From Actinomadura formosensis NBRC 14204 (GTDB taxonomy: Bacteria; Actinomycetota; Actinomycetes; Streptosporangiales; Streptosporangiaceae): a stretch of DNA of 34,590 nucleotides. The translations under genes were made by a program, and so were the position numbers. Shown here one piece after another: positions 1 through 9,698 of this stretch. The stretch is taken from the NCBI RefSeq assembly GCF_001552155.1, contig NZ_BCQQ01000078.1:1-34590 (forward strand). Direction: 5' to 3'. The notes below the pieces were generated by a model. It was not told the DNA's origin, searched no databases, and worked only from the letters and a program-made list of their open reading frames with translations. How positions within the stretch are numbered: position 1 is the first letter of the stretch; each line of letters begins with the position of its first letter.

Positions 1-827
1 CCGGGCAGCGCGGCCCGCCGCGGGCGCGGCGGGCGCGCGAGGACGTCGTAGCGCCCGCGTTCCAGGGCCGACAGCGTCGCGCGGCCCCCGGCCACGTAGC
101 CCGCCACCGCGATCCGCCCCCATCCGGGCAGGCCCGCCATCAGCGGCGTCGTGCCCCGGTCCAGCAGGTCCGCGGCGCGGCGCGCCTCCAGTGCCAGCAC
201 GCCGCGCAGCCGCGTCGGCGTCACCGGGCGCGCCAGGTCGTCCTCGGTGCAGCCGAACCGCCGCAGGTCCTCGCCGGGCAGGTAGATCCGCCCGTCCCGG
301 TAGTCCCGGCCCGCGTCCTGGCAGTGCTCGATGACCTGCAGCGCCGTGCACACATCGTCGGACGCCGCGGCGAGGCCGCGCTCGTGCGCGTCGAACAGAT
401 GCAGCACGATGCGTCCCACCGGCGCGGCCGACAGCGCGCAGTGCTCCGTCAGCTCGTCGAACGTCTCGTACCGCTGGACGGCCCGGTCCCGCCGGTTCGC
501 CCGCACCAGATCGCGGAACGGCGCCTCCGGGAGGCGGTGCGCGTGCACGGCCCCGGCCAGCCGGCGTAACTGCGGGAGGTCCGGCGTCCGGCCGGCGAAC
601 ACGCGGTCCAGGTCGTCGTCCACGAGGCCGAGCAGCTTGGCCCGCTGGTCCGGCGGCGCCTCGTCGCCGATGTCGTCGACGAGCCGCGCGAACCCGTAGA
701 CGGCCCGCAGACCGGCCCGGTGCCGGGCGGGCAGCAGCCCCGCCGCCACCGGGAAGTTCTCCCGCGCCGCGAGCCGGTCCAGCGCGCGATCGTGCTCCTC
801 GACGCTCCAGGGCGGTTCAGTGATCAC
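1..827 (-). CDS. hpnC: Hydroxysqualene synthase HpnC (squalene/phytoene synthase family), partial
   Basis: The 275 visible residues read as a trans-isoprenyl diphosphate synthase of the HpnC type, which in known HpnCDE pathways converts presqualene diphosphate to hydroxysqualene for hopanoid synthesis. The N-terminal signature ARENFPVAAGLLP is followed by YGFARLVDDIGDE, the first aspartate-rich motif, and later by a second one (QDAGRDYRDGR) and RIYLPGEDL. The start is the GTG at 825-827, which gives MITEPPWSVEEHDRALDRLA; the ribosome binding site there is weak. The gene runs off the left edge, but the family is about 280-300 residues, so little is missing. hpnD and hpnE would be expected just beyond the edge. 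It follows the upstream kinase on the same strand after a 69-bp gap holding a short perfect palindrome. Confidence 0.88.
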   Translation of the reverse strand, partial: MITEPPWSVEEHDRALDRLAARENFPVAAGLLPARHRAGLRAVYGFARLVDDIGDEAPPDQRAKLLGLVDDDLDRVFAGRTPDLPQLRRLAGAVHAHRLPEAPFRDLVRANRRDRAVQRYETFDELTEHCALSAAPVGRIVLHLFDAHERGLAAASDDVCTALQVIEHCQDAGRDYRDGRIYLPGEDLRRFGCTEDDLARPVTPTRLRGVLALEARRAADLLDRGTTPLMAGLPGWGRIAVAGYVAGGRATLSALERGRYDVLARPPRPRRAALP

Positions 828-852
828 CTTGATGGGATCGACCGGACCGGCA

Positions 853-867
853 CCAGAGAAACTCTGG
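853..867. promoter_or_regulatory. Perfect inverted repeat upstream of hpnC
   Basis: CCAGAG-AAA-CTCTGG is a perfect 6-bp inverted repeat with a 3-base spacer, 26 bp upstream of the hpnC start and next to an AT-rich stretch (about 877-890) that could hold its promoter. It could be a small operator or chance; no regulator is identifiable. Confidence 0.3.
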
Positions 868-896
868 CCGAGGTATGGACTTATTTAAAGGTGCCG

Positions 897-1814
897 TCAG
901 GGCAGCCGGGGAAGCAGCCGAAGGGCGACGTCCAGGGACCGGTCGCCCGGCGTTCCGCCGTCCTCGGCCGTCCACACCTCGGCCAGCACGGCCTTGACGA
1001 ATCCCCAGGCCACGACGCGTTCGGGTGGGAGGCCGAGACCGTCCGCGAGCTGCTCGACACGGGCGGGGACGAGCCTGAGCAGAGCGTCGTCGCGGTCCTC
1101 CGGGTCGGGGTTGTAGAGGAGGGCGCCGGCCTCGTAGCCGGGATCGCCGACGTACCCGTGCGGATCTATGCCGAGCCAGGGTTCGCGGGTCGCCCGCAGG
1201 ATGTTGTCGTGGTGCAGGTCGCCGTGCAGGACGACCGTGCCGGACGGGTCGGCGCACAGTTCGTCGAAGAGGCGTGCCGCCCGCTCCACCAGGTGGCGCG
1301 GCAAAGGGCCGTCTCCGGGGTGGCGGCGCAGATGGTCCTTGAGGGAGGCGCCTTCCGTCTCCAGGCGGGGGAGCGGGCAGTCCGGCGGGGGCGTCCGGTG
1401 CAGGCGCCGCATCACGCTGATCGCGGCGGCCGTGGCCTCCTCGTCGCGGTCGGGGACGAGGGCGCTCGCGGGTGTCCCGGGGACGGCCCGCTCCAGCAGG
1501 AACGCGCCGCGTGCCGGATCGTGGGCCAGCAGCCGTACCGCGCCGTGCCCGTCGTAGGCGGCGAGGGCCGCGGCCTCGGCGGCGAGATGGTCCGCTCCCG
1601 GCGGTCCGAGCTTGAGGACCGCGGCCCCGCCGTCCTCCGGCGTCGCCTCGGCCACCCAGTGGCAGCTCAGCTCGAAGGGGCGGCCGAGGCGCAGCCCCCA
1701 GTTGCGGGCGACGGCGTCCAGCGTGGCGGGCAGCGCGTCCAGCCAGCGGCGGCCGTCGGCGCCCCAGGTCTCGATCGCGTGCCGGGCGAGGGCGGAGGGG
1801 ACGATGCCGGGCAT
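897..1814 (-). CDS. Aminoglycoside/hydroxyurea phosphotransferase-like kinase
   Basis: This 305-residue protein resembles the APH(6)/hydroxyurea phosphotransferase family, small-molecule kinases with a protein-kinase-like fold. The catalytic loop VVLHGDLHHDNIL and the metal-binding segment GIDPHGYVGDPGYEAG are both present, and AAVLKLGPPG is the probable nucleotide-binding lysine region. The chosen start, ATG at 1812-1814, gives MPGIVPSALARHA; upstream in-frame sequence overlaps the divergent DUF2804 gene and has poor composition. Family members phosphorylate streptomycin or hydroxyurea, but many chromosomal homologues in actinomycetes have unknown substrates, so a resistance role is not shown. 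The start lies 37 bp from the divergent neighbour. Confidence 0.85.
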   Translation of the reverse strand: MPGIVPSALARHAIETWGADGRRWLDALPATLDAVARNWGLRLGRPFELSCHWVAEATPEDGGAAVLKLGPPGADHLAAEAAALAAYDGHGAVRLLAHDPARGAFLLERAVPGTPASALVPDRDEEATAAAISVMRRLHRTPPPDCPLPRLETEGASLKDHLRRHPGDGPLPRHLVERAARLFDELCADPSGTVVLHGDLHHDNILRATREPWLGIDPHGYVGDPGYEAGALLYNPDPEDRDDALLRLVPARVEQLADGLGLPPERVVAWGFVKAVLAEVWTAEDGGTPGDRSLDVALRLLPRLP

Positions 1815-1851
1815 GTGATCGACTCTGTCATCCGGCGAGTAGCCTCGGGGA

Positions 1852-2838
1852 ATGCCGAGCACGCATGAGCGCGAGATCACAGGGCCGGTGGACCTGTGCC
1901 TGCCGGACGGACGCCTCAACCCCGGCGCCGTCGGCTGGACGCGGCGGCCGCTGCACCGGGCGAACCTGCGCGGATGGGGCCGGGCGAAGCGGTGGGAGTA
2001 CTGGGGCATCGTCACGCCCCGGCACATCATCGGGCTGGTGGCCTCCTCGCTCGACTACGCCGGAGTGCACGGCGTGTACGTGCTGGACCGCGAGACCGGC
2101 GAGGAGACTGGTAAGGACGCCGTGGTGCCGTTCGCTCGCGGTGCCGTTCTCCCCGACCGCAGCGGTGCCGGTGAGGTGTCGGTGCGGGGCGGGGGAGTGG
2201 CGATCGGGGTGCGGCAGCGCCCGTCCGGCTCCCGGGTGCGGGCGCTGGCGCCGGGTGTGCTCGATCTCGATGTCGAGATTCCGCTGCCGGAGGGGCACGA
2301 ATCGCTCGGTGTGGTGATCCCGTGGAGTTCCCGGCGTTTCCAGTACACGGTCAAGGACGTCGGGCGCCCCGTGCGGGGGCGGCTGAGCCTGCCGTCGGGG
2401 GAGCACGAGATCGGGGAGGGGGCCTTCGCCGTCCTCGACCACGGGCGCGGCAAGTGGCCGTACCGGATGACGTGGAACTGGGCGGCGGCGAGCGGCCCCG
2501 GCCTGGCCCTGCAACTCGGCGGAAAATGGACGGACGGCACCGGCATGACCGAGAACGCCCTGTTCGTCGACGGCCGCCTGCACAAGATCGGCGAGGAGCT
2601 CACCTGGACGTATGACCGGGCCGACTGGCTGCGCCCCTGGACGATCACCGGGGAGCGCGTCGAGGTCGAGTTCCGTCCGTTCCATGAGCGGGCCGCGCGG
2701 GTCGAGCTGGGCGTCGTCGGCACCGAGACCCACCAGTGCTTCGGGCGTTTCAGCGGGCACGCCCGCACCGACGAGGGCGCCTGGATCGACTTCGACGGCC
2801 TCACCGGCTGGGCGGAGGAGGCCCGCCAGCGCTGGTGA
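1852..2838 (+). CDS. DUF2804 domain-containing protein
   Basis: This 328-residue protein matches the DUF2804 family along its whole length: an N-terminal PVDLCLPDGRLNPGAVGW segment, RRWEYW-like KRWEYWGIVTP, then a central MTWNWAAASG and a C-terminal LGGKWTDGTGMTENALFVDG. The family is soluble, predicted mostly beta (lipocalin-like), and has no established function. A TAGCCT hexamer at 1840-1845 sits 6 bases before the ATG, so the message may be leaderless; no clear ribosome binding site is visible. It faces away from the kinase gene and converges with the exported-protein gene, with a hairpin terminator between them. Confidence 0.85.
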   Translation: MPSTHEREITGPVDLCLPDGRLNPGAVGWTRRPLHRANLRGWGRAKRWEYWGIVTPRHIIGLVASSLDYAGVHGVYVLDRETGEETGKDAVVPFARGAVLPDRSGAGEVSVRGGGVAIGVRQRPSGSRVRALAPGVLDLDVEIPLPEGHESLGVVIPWSSRRFQYTVKDVGRPVRGRLSLPSGEHEIGEGAFAVLDHGRGKWPYRMTWNWAAASGPGLALQLGGKWTDGTGMTENALFVDGRLHKIGEELTWTYDRADWLRPWTITGERVEVEFRPFHERAARVELGVVGTETHQCFGRFSGHARTDEGAWIDFDGLTGWAEEARQRW

Positions 2839-2840
2839 GC

Positions 2841-2870
2841 CCCGCGGGACGGCGGACGCCGTCCCGCGGG
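2841..2870. terminator. Bidirectional hairpin terminator
   Basis: A perfect 13-bp stem (2841-2853 with 2858-2870) and a 4-base loop GGAC lie between the converging stop codons of the DUF2804 gene and the exported-protein gene. There is no T-run, as is usual for actinobacterial terminators. Confidence 0.8.
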
Positions 2871-2875
2871 CCCCC

Positions 2876-4102
2876 TCAGATCTGCGAGGCCTTCAGGGCG
2901 AAGACCTGGCGGGAGTTCTCGGCCTCGGTGTGGCACCAGAGCCAATCCTTGGTGCCGTCGTAGGAGACGTCCTCCGGGTAAGGGGGCAGGTTGATGGGGT
3001 ACTGGACCAGGCTGCCCGGCGTCCAGGTGAGCAGGTTGCCCGGTGCGTTGTTGGTGTTGCTGCGGGTGATGTAGAACTTGCCGTTGATGCAGGTCCCGCC
3101 CTGCATCCGGTCGATGTCGACCACCGCGGCGAACGACGGGTGGGCGACGCCGTTCGTCTCCTTGAGCCGGCGGGTCTGGTAGTCGATGTCCCACTTGAAC
3201 AGGCGGCTCGCCCGCTGCGGCGTCTCCAGGAACTCGCCGATGACGATGCTGTCGGGGACCGAGGTCCGGTCCAGGGAGATCCAGGAGTAGAGCACCTGCT
3301 GCTGCTGGTTGCGCACGACCGAGGAGTAGGCGGCGGACTGCGGCAGCACGTAGGCGTAGTTGTGCGCCTGGAACGTGCCGTCCGGCTGCCTGCCGATCTT
3401 GGTCTCGTCGCCGGGGGCGGTGATCTTCAACAGGTCCCGCATGTCGAAGATCCGGATGCCGCTGTTGGTGTCCACGACGTACAGCAGGTCGCCGTACCAC
3501 ATGATGCCGCCGGCGTGGATCTTGATGGGGGCGAAGTCCGGCGTCAGCGTGCTGCCGGTCGGCTCGACGAGCAGGACGTGCCGGTAGGCGGGCCGGGCCG
3601 GGTCGGTCATGTCGACGAAGCTGACCCGCACGCCCTTGTTCACCGTGTGCTTGCTGTACCACGAGGCGAGCTGGACCTCGCGGCCGTTGTACTTGCCGGT
3701 TCCCGCGTGGTCGGCGCTGGTGGTCAGGCCCTGCGGGTACCAGTAGGGGTCCCTGTTGTCGCCGTCCTGCCAGAACCAGTTGGCGGTCCTCGGCGGGGTG
3801 TTGGGGAGGCCGGTGACGCCGTAGCGGTTGGCGGAGTTCAGGACGTCGTCCACGGTGCTGCTCGGCAGCGTGCGCTTGAGGGCCGTGATCAGGGCGGCCC
3901 ACGTGGCGGTCTGGCCGGCGGCCTTGTCCTCGGGGACGAGATCGAAGTCGGTCTTCGTGGGGTAGGTGACGTTGAGCAGGGACGGCTTGGGGAGCGGAGC
4001 CGGGTTGGCGAGGGCGCCGGTGGCGTCCAGCGCCCCTCCCAGGGCGAAGGCTGCGGGGGCGGCGACCATGCCCTTGAGAAGGGATCTCCTCTTGATCAAC
4101 AT
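2876..4102 (-). CDS. Tat-exported protein of unknown function, probable beta-propeller
   Basis: This 408-residue protein starts MLIKRRSLLKGMVAAP: a twin-arginine motif (KRRSLLKG), a hydrophobic stretch, and a likely signal peptidase site after ALA near residue 32. It should therefore be exported folded. The mature part has many aromatic and glycine-rich beta-like blocks (WFWQDGDNRDPYWYPQGL, LLYVVDTNSGIRIFDMRDLL, RLFKWDIDYQTRRL, GTCINGKFYITRS, DWLWCHTEAENSRQVF). The phrase VVDTNSGIRIFDMRDL resembles the repeats of LVIVD-type propellers, but I do not recognise the family with certainty. No ribosome binding site precedes the ATG at 4100-4102. It is divergent from acnA, with a 360-bp gap between starts. 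Confidence 0.82.
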   Translation of the reverse strand: MLIKRRSLLKGMVAAPAAFALGGALDATGALANPAPLPKPSLLNVTYPTKTDFDLVPEDKAAGQTATWAALITALKRTLPSSTVDDVLNSANRYGVTGLPNTPPRTANWFWQDGDNRDPYWYPQGLTTSADHAGTGKYNGREVQLASWYSKHTVNKGVRVSFVDMTDPARPAYRHVLLVEPTGSTLTPDFAPIKIHAGGIMWYGDLLYVVDTNSGIRIFDMRDLLKITAPGDETKIGRQPDGTFQAHNYAYVLPQSAAYSSVVRNQQQQVLYSWISLDRTSVPDSIVIGEFLETPQRASRLFKWDIDYQTRRLKETNGVAHPSFAAVVDIDRMQGGTCINGKFYITRSNTNNAPGNLLTWTPGSLVQYPINLPPYPEDVSYDGTKDWLWCHTEAENSRQVFALKASQI

Positions 4103-4126
4103 GTGGGCACGGTAAGCAGCCCGGCG

Positions 4127-4136
4127 GATCATGATC
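4127..4136. promoter_or_regulatory. Palindrome upstream of the Tat-exported gene
   Basis: GATCATGATC is a perfect 10-bp palindrome 25 bp upstream of the exported-protein start. A related GATCAA element lies at 4147-4152. It is in the probable promoter zone of that gene; nothing else supports a role. Confidence 0.25.
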
Positions 4137-4229
4137 AATAGCGCAAGATCAACTTTTTGGACCGTGCCGGTCAGGCGGTGTGGCCGCATCCGGCCACGGC
4201 CGAACGGCCGCCGCCCCGGGGGTGAATAA

Positions 4230-4241
4230 CTTGATATCGAG
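4230..4241. promoter_or_regulatory. Operator-like site A in the acnA promoter (MarR-type)
   Basis: CTTGATATCGAG is an imperfect palindrome, extended on the right by ATAA so that the other strand reads TATCTCGATATCAAG. This form is typical of operators bound by MarR-family regulators. It covers the putative -35 hexamer of acnA. In Streptomyces the MarR protein TamR is known to control aconitase; whether a TamR homologue acts here is inference. Confidence 0.55.
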
Positions 4242-4259
4242 ATAAATTGCAGATAGCTT
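4231..4259 (+). promoter_or_regulatory. Putative acnA promoter
   Basis: TTGATA (4231-4236), a 17-base spacer, and TAGCTT (4254-4259) fit a sigma-70/HrdB promoter, predicting a transcript start near 4266 and a leader of roughly 200 bases. The surrounding sequence is strikingly AT-rich for this genome. Confidence 0.5.
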
Positions 4260-4268
4260 GACGTCAAG
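4257..4268. promoter_or_regulatory. Operator-like site B in the acnA promoter
   Basis: CTTGACGTCAAG is a perfect 12-bp palindrome that overlaps the -10 hexamer and predicted start point of acnA. Its centre is 27 bp from that of site A and it shares the CTTGA half-site, so both are probably bound by the same regulator. Confidence 0.55.
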
Positions 4269-4462
4269 AGAAAACTTGCGGAAGTTAGGTCGCCCTGATT
4301 GCCGGTCGGGAGGCCGACTAGGGCAGGATCAAGGAAGACGAGCGCCCGTCCCGCAGCGCGCCGCCCTGTGCCGGCCCCGGGGACGGGCACATCGAAGACC
4401 ATGACGAGCGCCGCGCGCACATGTCCCGGACCGGCCGTGCGGTGGCGACGGAGGAGGAGTCC

Positions 4463-7228
<2,766 letters not shown>

Positions 7229-7239
7229 CCGGCACCGCC

Positions 7240-7271
7240 GAACGGGCCGCTCCGGAAGGGGCGGCCCGTTC
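7240..7271 (+). terminator. acnA terminator
   Basis: A perfect 11-bp stem, GAACGGGCCGC (7240-7250) with GCGGCCCGTTC (7261-7271), has a 10-base loop and starts 11 bases after the acnA stop. Confidence 0.85.
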
Positions 7272-7359
7272 CGCCGCCGCCACAAAGAACCCTCACTGGT
7301 TTTATTCAGCGGAGATGTCAGGCTGAATGCCATAGATCCGCCTCGGCGGAGGCTTGAAC

Positions 7360-7548
7360 ATGGCCCTGGCATCCGTGTTGGTCATGCTCGTCCTCGCCAT
7401 TGCCTCAACGGCGCGAGACCACAAACTGATCGGGTCGGCCGGTGTCATGGCCGCAACCATGATGTGGCTTGCCCTGCGGTCGATCATCGGGCAGGTACTC
7501 CTGGTCATCGGCATCATTGCAGGTGTGATCGTTGTGGATCTCACATGA
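7360..7548 (+). CDS. Small two-helix membrane protein, unknown function
   Basis: A 62-residue protein begins MALASVLVMLVLAIAS and holds two hydrophobic segments, about residues 2-17 and 37-59, the latter containing GQVLLVIGIIAGVIVV. They are joined by a short polar stretch (TARDHK) and a mixed middle. GGAGG at 7348-7352 sits 7 bases before the ATG, which supports translation; the in-frame TTG at 7354 is too close to it. I do not recognise a family. Base composition is visibly less GC-rich than in its neighbours. It lies alone between the acnA terminator and a converging exporter gene. The opposite-strand reading frame (7302-7571) looks like a shadow. Confidence 0.55.
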   Translation: MALASVLVMLVLAIASTARDHKLIGSAGVMAATMMWLALRSIIGQVLLVIGIIAGVIVVDLT

Positions 7549-7577
7549 GGCCGTGGACGCCGAAGACGCATGGTCCC

Positions 7578-7621
7578 CCGTCCGCCGTGGGGTCGCGCCT
7601 GGTTCTGTGAGCGGCGGACGG
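7578..7621. terminator. Hairpin between converging genes
   Basis: A perfect 10-bp inverted repeat, CCGTCCGCCG (7578-7587) and CGGCGGACGG (7612-7621), with a 24-base loop, lies downstream of both the small membrane gene and the LysE-type gene. The long loop makes a terminator role plausible rather than certain. Confidence 0.4.
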
Positions 7622-7649
7622 CCGGCGGCGGATGCCGGCGTGACCGTGC

Positions 7650-8270
7650 TCAGTGGTCGAGGGCCAGGCGCAGGCCGAAGCCGATGAAGGCGAGGCCGGT
7701 GATCTGCTGGAGGCGCCGTTTGACGGCCGGACGGGTGAGGGCGCGGCGGGCGGCCCCGGCGGCGCCGACGACGGCGGCCAGCCACAGCAGGCCCTCGGCG
7801 GCGTGGATGGCCGCGAACAGCATGCTCGTCCAGAACACCGGGGCGCCGTCCGGGACGAACTGGGGCAGCAGGCTCATGTAGAAGACGCCGACCTTGGGGT
7901 TGAGCAGGTTGGTGGTGAGGCCCGTCCGGAAGGCGGTGGGGCCGGACGCCGGTGTCCACGGGGCCTCGGCCGTCTCCCGCGTCCGGTGCCGGGCGTTCCA
8001 CAGGGCCCGCGCGCCGAGCCACATCAGATAGCAGGCGCCCGCGACGCGCAGCACGCCGAACGCGATCCCGGACGCGGCCAGCAGCGCGGTCAGCCCGGCC
8101 GCGCTCGTCATCGCCCAGCACATCAGTCCGGTGACCACGCCCGCCGAGGACAGCAGGCCGGCCCGCCGCCCGCCGGCGACGGTGCTGCGCACGACGAGCA
8201 TCGTGTCCACGCCGGGTGTGATCGTCAGCAGCGCGGCCATGACGGCGAAGGCGAGGCAGGCGGTCAGCAC
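7650..8270 (-). CDS. LysE/RhtB family amino acid exporter
   Basis: This is a LysE-superfamily inner membrane exporter, a family that effluxes amino acids or related metabolites. The signature LLTITPGVDTMLVV is at the N terminus, followed by GGRRAGLLSSAGVVTGL, and later NLLNPKVGVFYMSLLPQF. About six hydrophobic helices are visible. With the GTG start at 8270, preceded by AGGGAG about 9 bases upstream, the protein is 206 residues, the usual length. An in-frame ATG at 8318 would add a polar extension and overlap the start codon of the divergent reductase, so I rejected it. The substrate cannot be told from sequence. Confidence 0.88.
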   Translation of the reverse strand: MLTACLAFAVMAALLTITPGVDTMLVVRSTVAGGRRAGLLSSAGVVTGLMCWAMTSAAGLTALLAASGIAFGVLRVAGACYLMWLGARALWNARHRTRETAEAPWTPASGPTAFRTGLTTNLLNPKVGVFYMSLLPQFVPDGAPVFWTSMLFAAIHAAEGLLWLAAVVGAAGAARRALTRPAVKRRLQQITGLAFIGFGLRLALDH

Positions 8271-8316
8271 GGGGTAATGCTCCCTGAAACGCCCCGACGG
8301 GACAAGAAGGTTCGAC

Positions 8317-9246
8317 ATGAACAAGATCGGTGACCTGGACGTCTTTCCGCTCTGCCTGGGCGGCAACGTCTTCGGCTGGACCGCGGGCAGGGAACGCTCG
8401 TTCGAGATCCTGGACGGCTACGCGGCGGCCGGCGGCAACTTCATCGACACCTCCGACTCGTACATGGCGTCCGCGCCCGGCAACGGCGGCGGCGAGTCCG
8501 AGGAGATCATCGGGGAATGGACGCGGACGCGCGGCAACCGGGACGACGTCGTCATCGCGACGAAGGTCGGCCGGCATCCCGAGCGCCGGGGCCTGGCCCC
8601 CGCGAACATCAGGGCCGCCGCGGAGGACTCGCTGCGGCGCCTCCGCACCGACCGCATCGACCTGTACTACACGCACTTCGACGACCCGTCCGTGCCCGTC
8701 GAGGACATCATGACGGCGCTGGACGACCTGGTCACCGCCGGGAAGGTCCGGCAGATCGGGGTGTCGAACATCGAACTGGACCGGCTGGAGGCGTCCCTTG
8801 AGTTCAGCGAACGCGAGGGGACGGCCCGCTACGCGGCCATCCAGCCGCACTACAACCTGGTGTCCCGCGGCACCTACGAGGGGCCGCGCCGCGACATCGC
8901 CGAACGGCACGGGCTGGCCGCCGTCCCCTACTACGGGCTCGCTTCGGGCTTCCTGACCGGCAAGTACCGTCCCGGCGCCAGGGTGGACAGCGTCCGCGCC
9001 GGCCGCGCGGGCGGATACCTGGAGACCGAGCGCGGGCGCAGGGTCCTGGCCGCGCTCGACATCGTCGCCGAGGAGCAGGGCGCCGCCGTCGCGACGGTGG
9101 CGCTGGCCTGGCTCGCCGCGCAGCCGACCGTCGCCGCGCCCATCGCCAGCGCCCGCACCCTCGACCAGTTGCCGCCGCTCATCGAGGTGCCGCGCACGAC
9201 GCTCACCGGCGACCAGCTCGAACGCCTCACCGAAGCGTCCGCCTGA
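8317..9246 (+). CDS. Aldo/keto reductase
   Basis: This 309-residue NADPH-dependent oxidoreductase has the aldo/keto reductase TIM-barrel signature. The catalytic tetrad is visible: Asp44 and Tyr49 in FIDTSDSYM, Lys83 in IATKVGRHPE and His120 in YYTHFDDP. GKVRQIGVSNI and LASGFLTGKYRPG are also typical. The ATG at 8317 is preceded by AAGAAGG with 6 bases of spacing. Physiological substrates of such single-domain members are usually unknown. It is divergent from the LysE-type exporter, and its stop codon lies only 4 bases before the end of the IS701-bounded segment, so the insertion happened just past its coding end. Confidence 0.93.
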   Translation: MNKIGDLDVFPLCLGGNVFGWTAGRERSFEILDGYAAAGGNFIDTSDSYMASAPGNGGGESEEIIGEWTRTRGNRDDVVIATKVGRHPERRGLAPANIRAAAEDSLRRLRTDRIDLYYTHFDDPSVPVEDIMTALDDLVTAGKVRQIGVSNIELDRLEASLEFSEREGTARYAAIQPHYNLVSRGTYEGPRRDIAERHGLAAVPYYGLASGFLTGKYRPGARVDSVRAGRAGGYLETERGRRVLAALDIVAEEQGAAVATVALAWLAAQPTVAAPIASARTLDQLPPLIEVPRTTLTGDQLERLTEASA

Positions 9247-9250
9247 TCTG

Positions 9251-9311
9251 GTACTCCAGCCGCACTTAGTGATCTTTGGTGTGTTGTTGCTGGTGGTGGC
9301 ATTGTCGGGCG
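9251..9311 (+). repeat. Left 61-bp terminal inverted repeat
   Basis: It starts GTACTCCAGCCGCACTTAGT and matches the reverse complement of 12081-12141 at 60 of 61 positions; the one difference is A at 9301 against G. It includes the C-terminal codons and end of an IS701-type element. Confidence 0.9.
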
Positions 9312-9490
9312 TGGCGTAGAGACGGCGGATCTCGTTGGTGGAGATCGGTGCGGAAGAACCGGGTGACGGGCCGGATGCAACCGGGCCTGGTAGTGATCCG
9401 GACCGGTCTGGTTCTTGGCGGCCTGGGAGCATTCTTCGATCGCCCGGCGAGTCCCGGTCACCCTGCACCGGTTGCTGTATCGAGATCGGG
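9251..9490 (-). pseudogene. IS701-family transposase C-terminal remnant (left copy)
   Basis: On the minus strand the fragment GTRRAIEECSQAAKN followed by GPDHYQARLHP matches the C-terminal block of IS701-type transposases (usually GTRWAIEEC with GLDHYQVRRY). Just after it, ISTNEIRRLYATP appears in a different frame, matching the next family block. The catalytic N-terminal part is absent, and there are frame changes. It is a decayed fragment running out to the left inverted repeat. The inner boundary near 9490 is approximate. Confidence 0.75.
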
Positions 9491-9538
9491 TGGGGGCTGT
9501 GGCATGGGGAGAAGGCCGGGTCGACCGGGTTGCGCAGT

Positions 9539-9698
9539 GCGCGGCGTGCACAAGACCCTGCGCGCCCTGGAAAACGGCATCCGCGACTGGATCAAGACCT
9601 GGAACGACCCCAGCCCTTTCACCTGGACCAAGACCGCCGACGAGATTCTCGAGCGCCTCGCCTCATATCTTGATCGAATTCCTGGCGCAGGACACTAG
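9539..9698 (+). pseudogene. IS630-family transposase C-terminal remnant
   Basis: About 52 residues, beginning RGVHKTLRALENGIRDWIK and ending TADEILERLASYLDRIPGAGH then stop, match the extreme C terminus of IS630-family transposases (WIxxWN..PF.WTKTADEIL pattern). The DDE catalytic domain is missing. Its stop codon overlaps the stop codon of the converging NmrA-like gene. It marks a second insertion event within the bounded segment. Confidence 0.75.

Noticed and set aside
7302..7571. 89-codon minus-strand frame over the small membrane gene
   Set aside because: No ribosome binding site or domain; the plus-strand frame has both a site and a membrane-protein pattern.
7650..8318. LysE-type gene starting at the ATG at 8318
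   Set aside because: It would overlap the start codon of the divergent reductase and add a polar extension; the GTG at 8270 has a better ribosome binding site and gives the usual family length.
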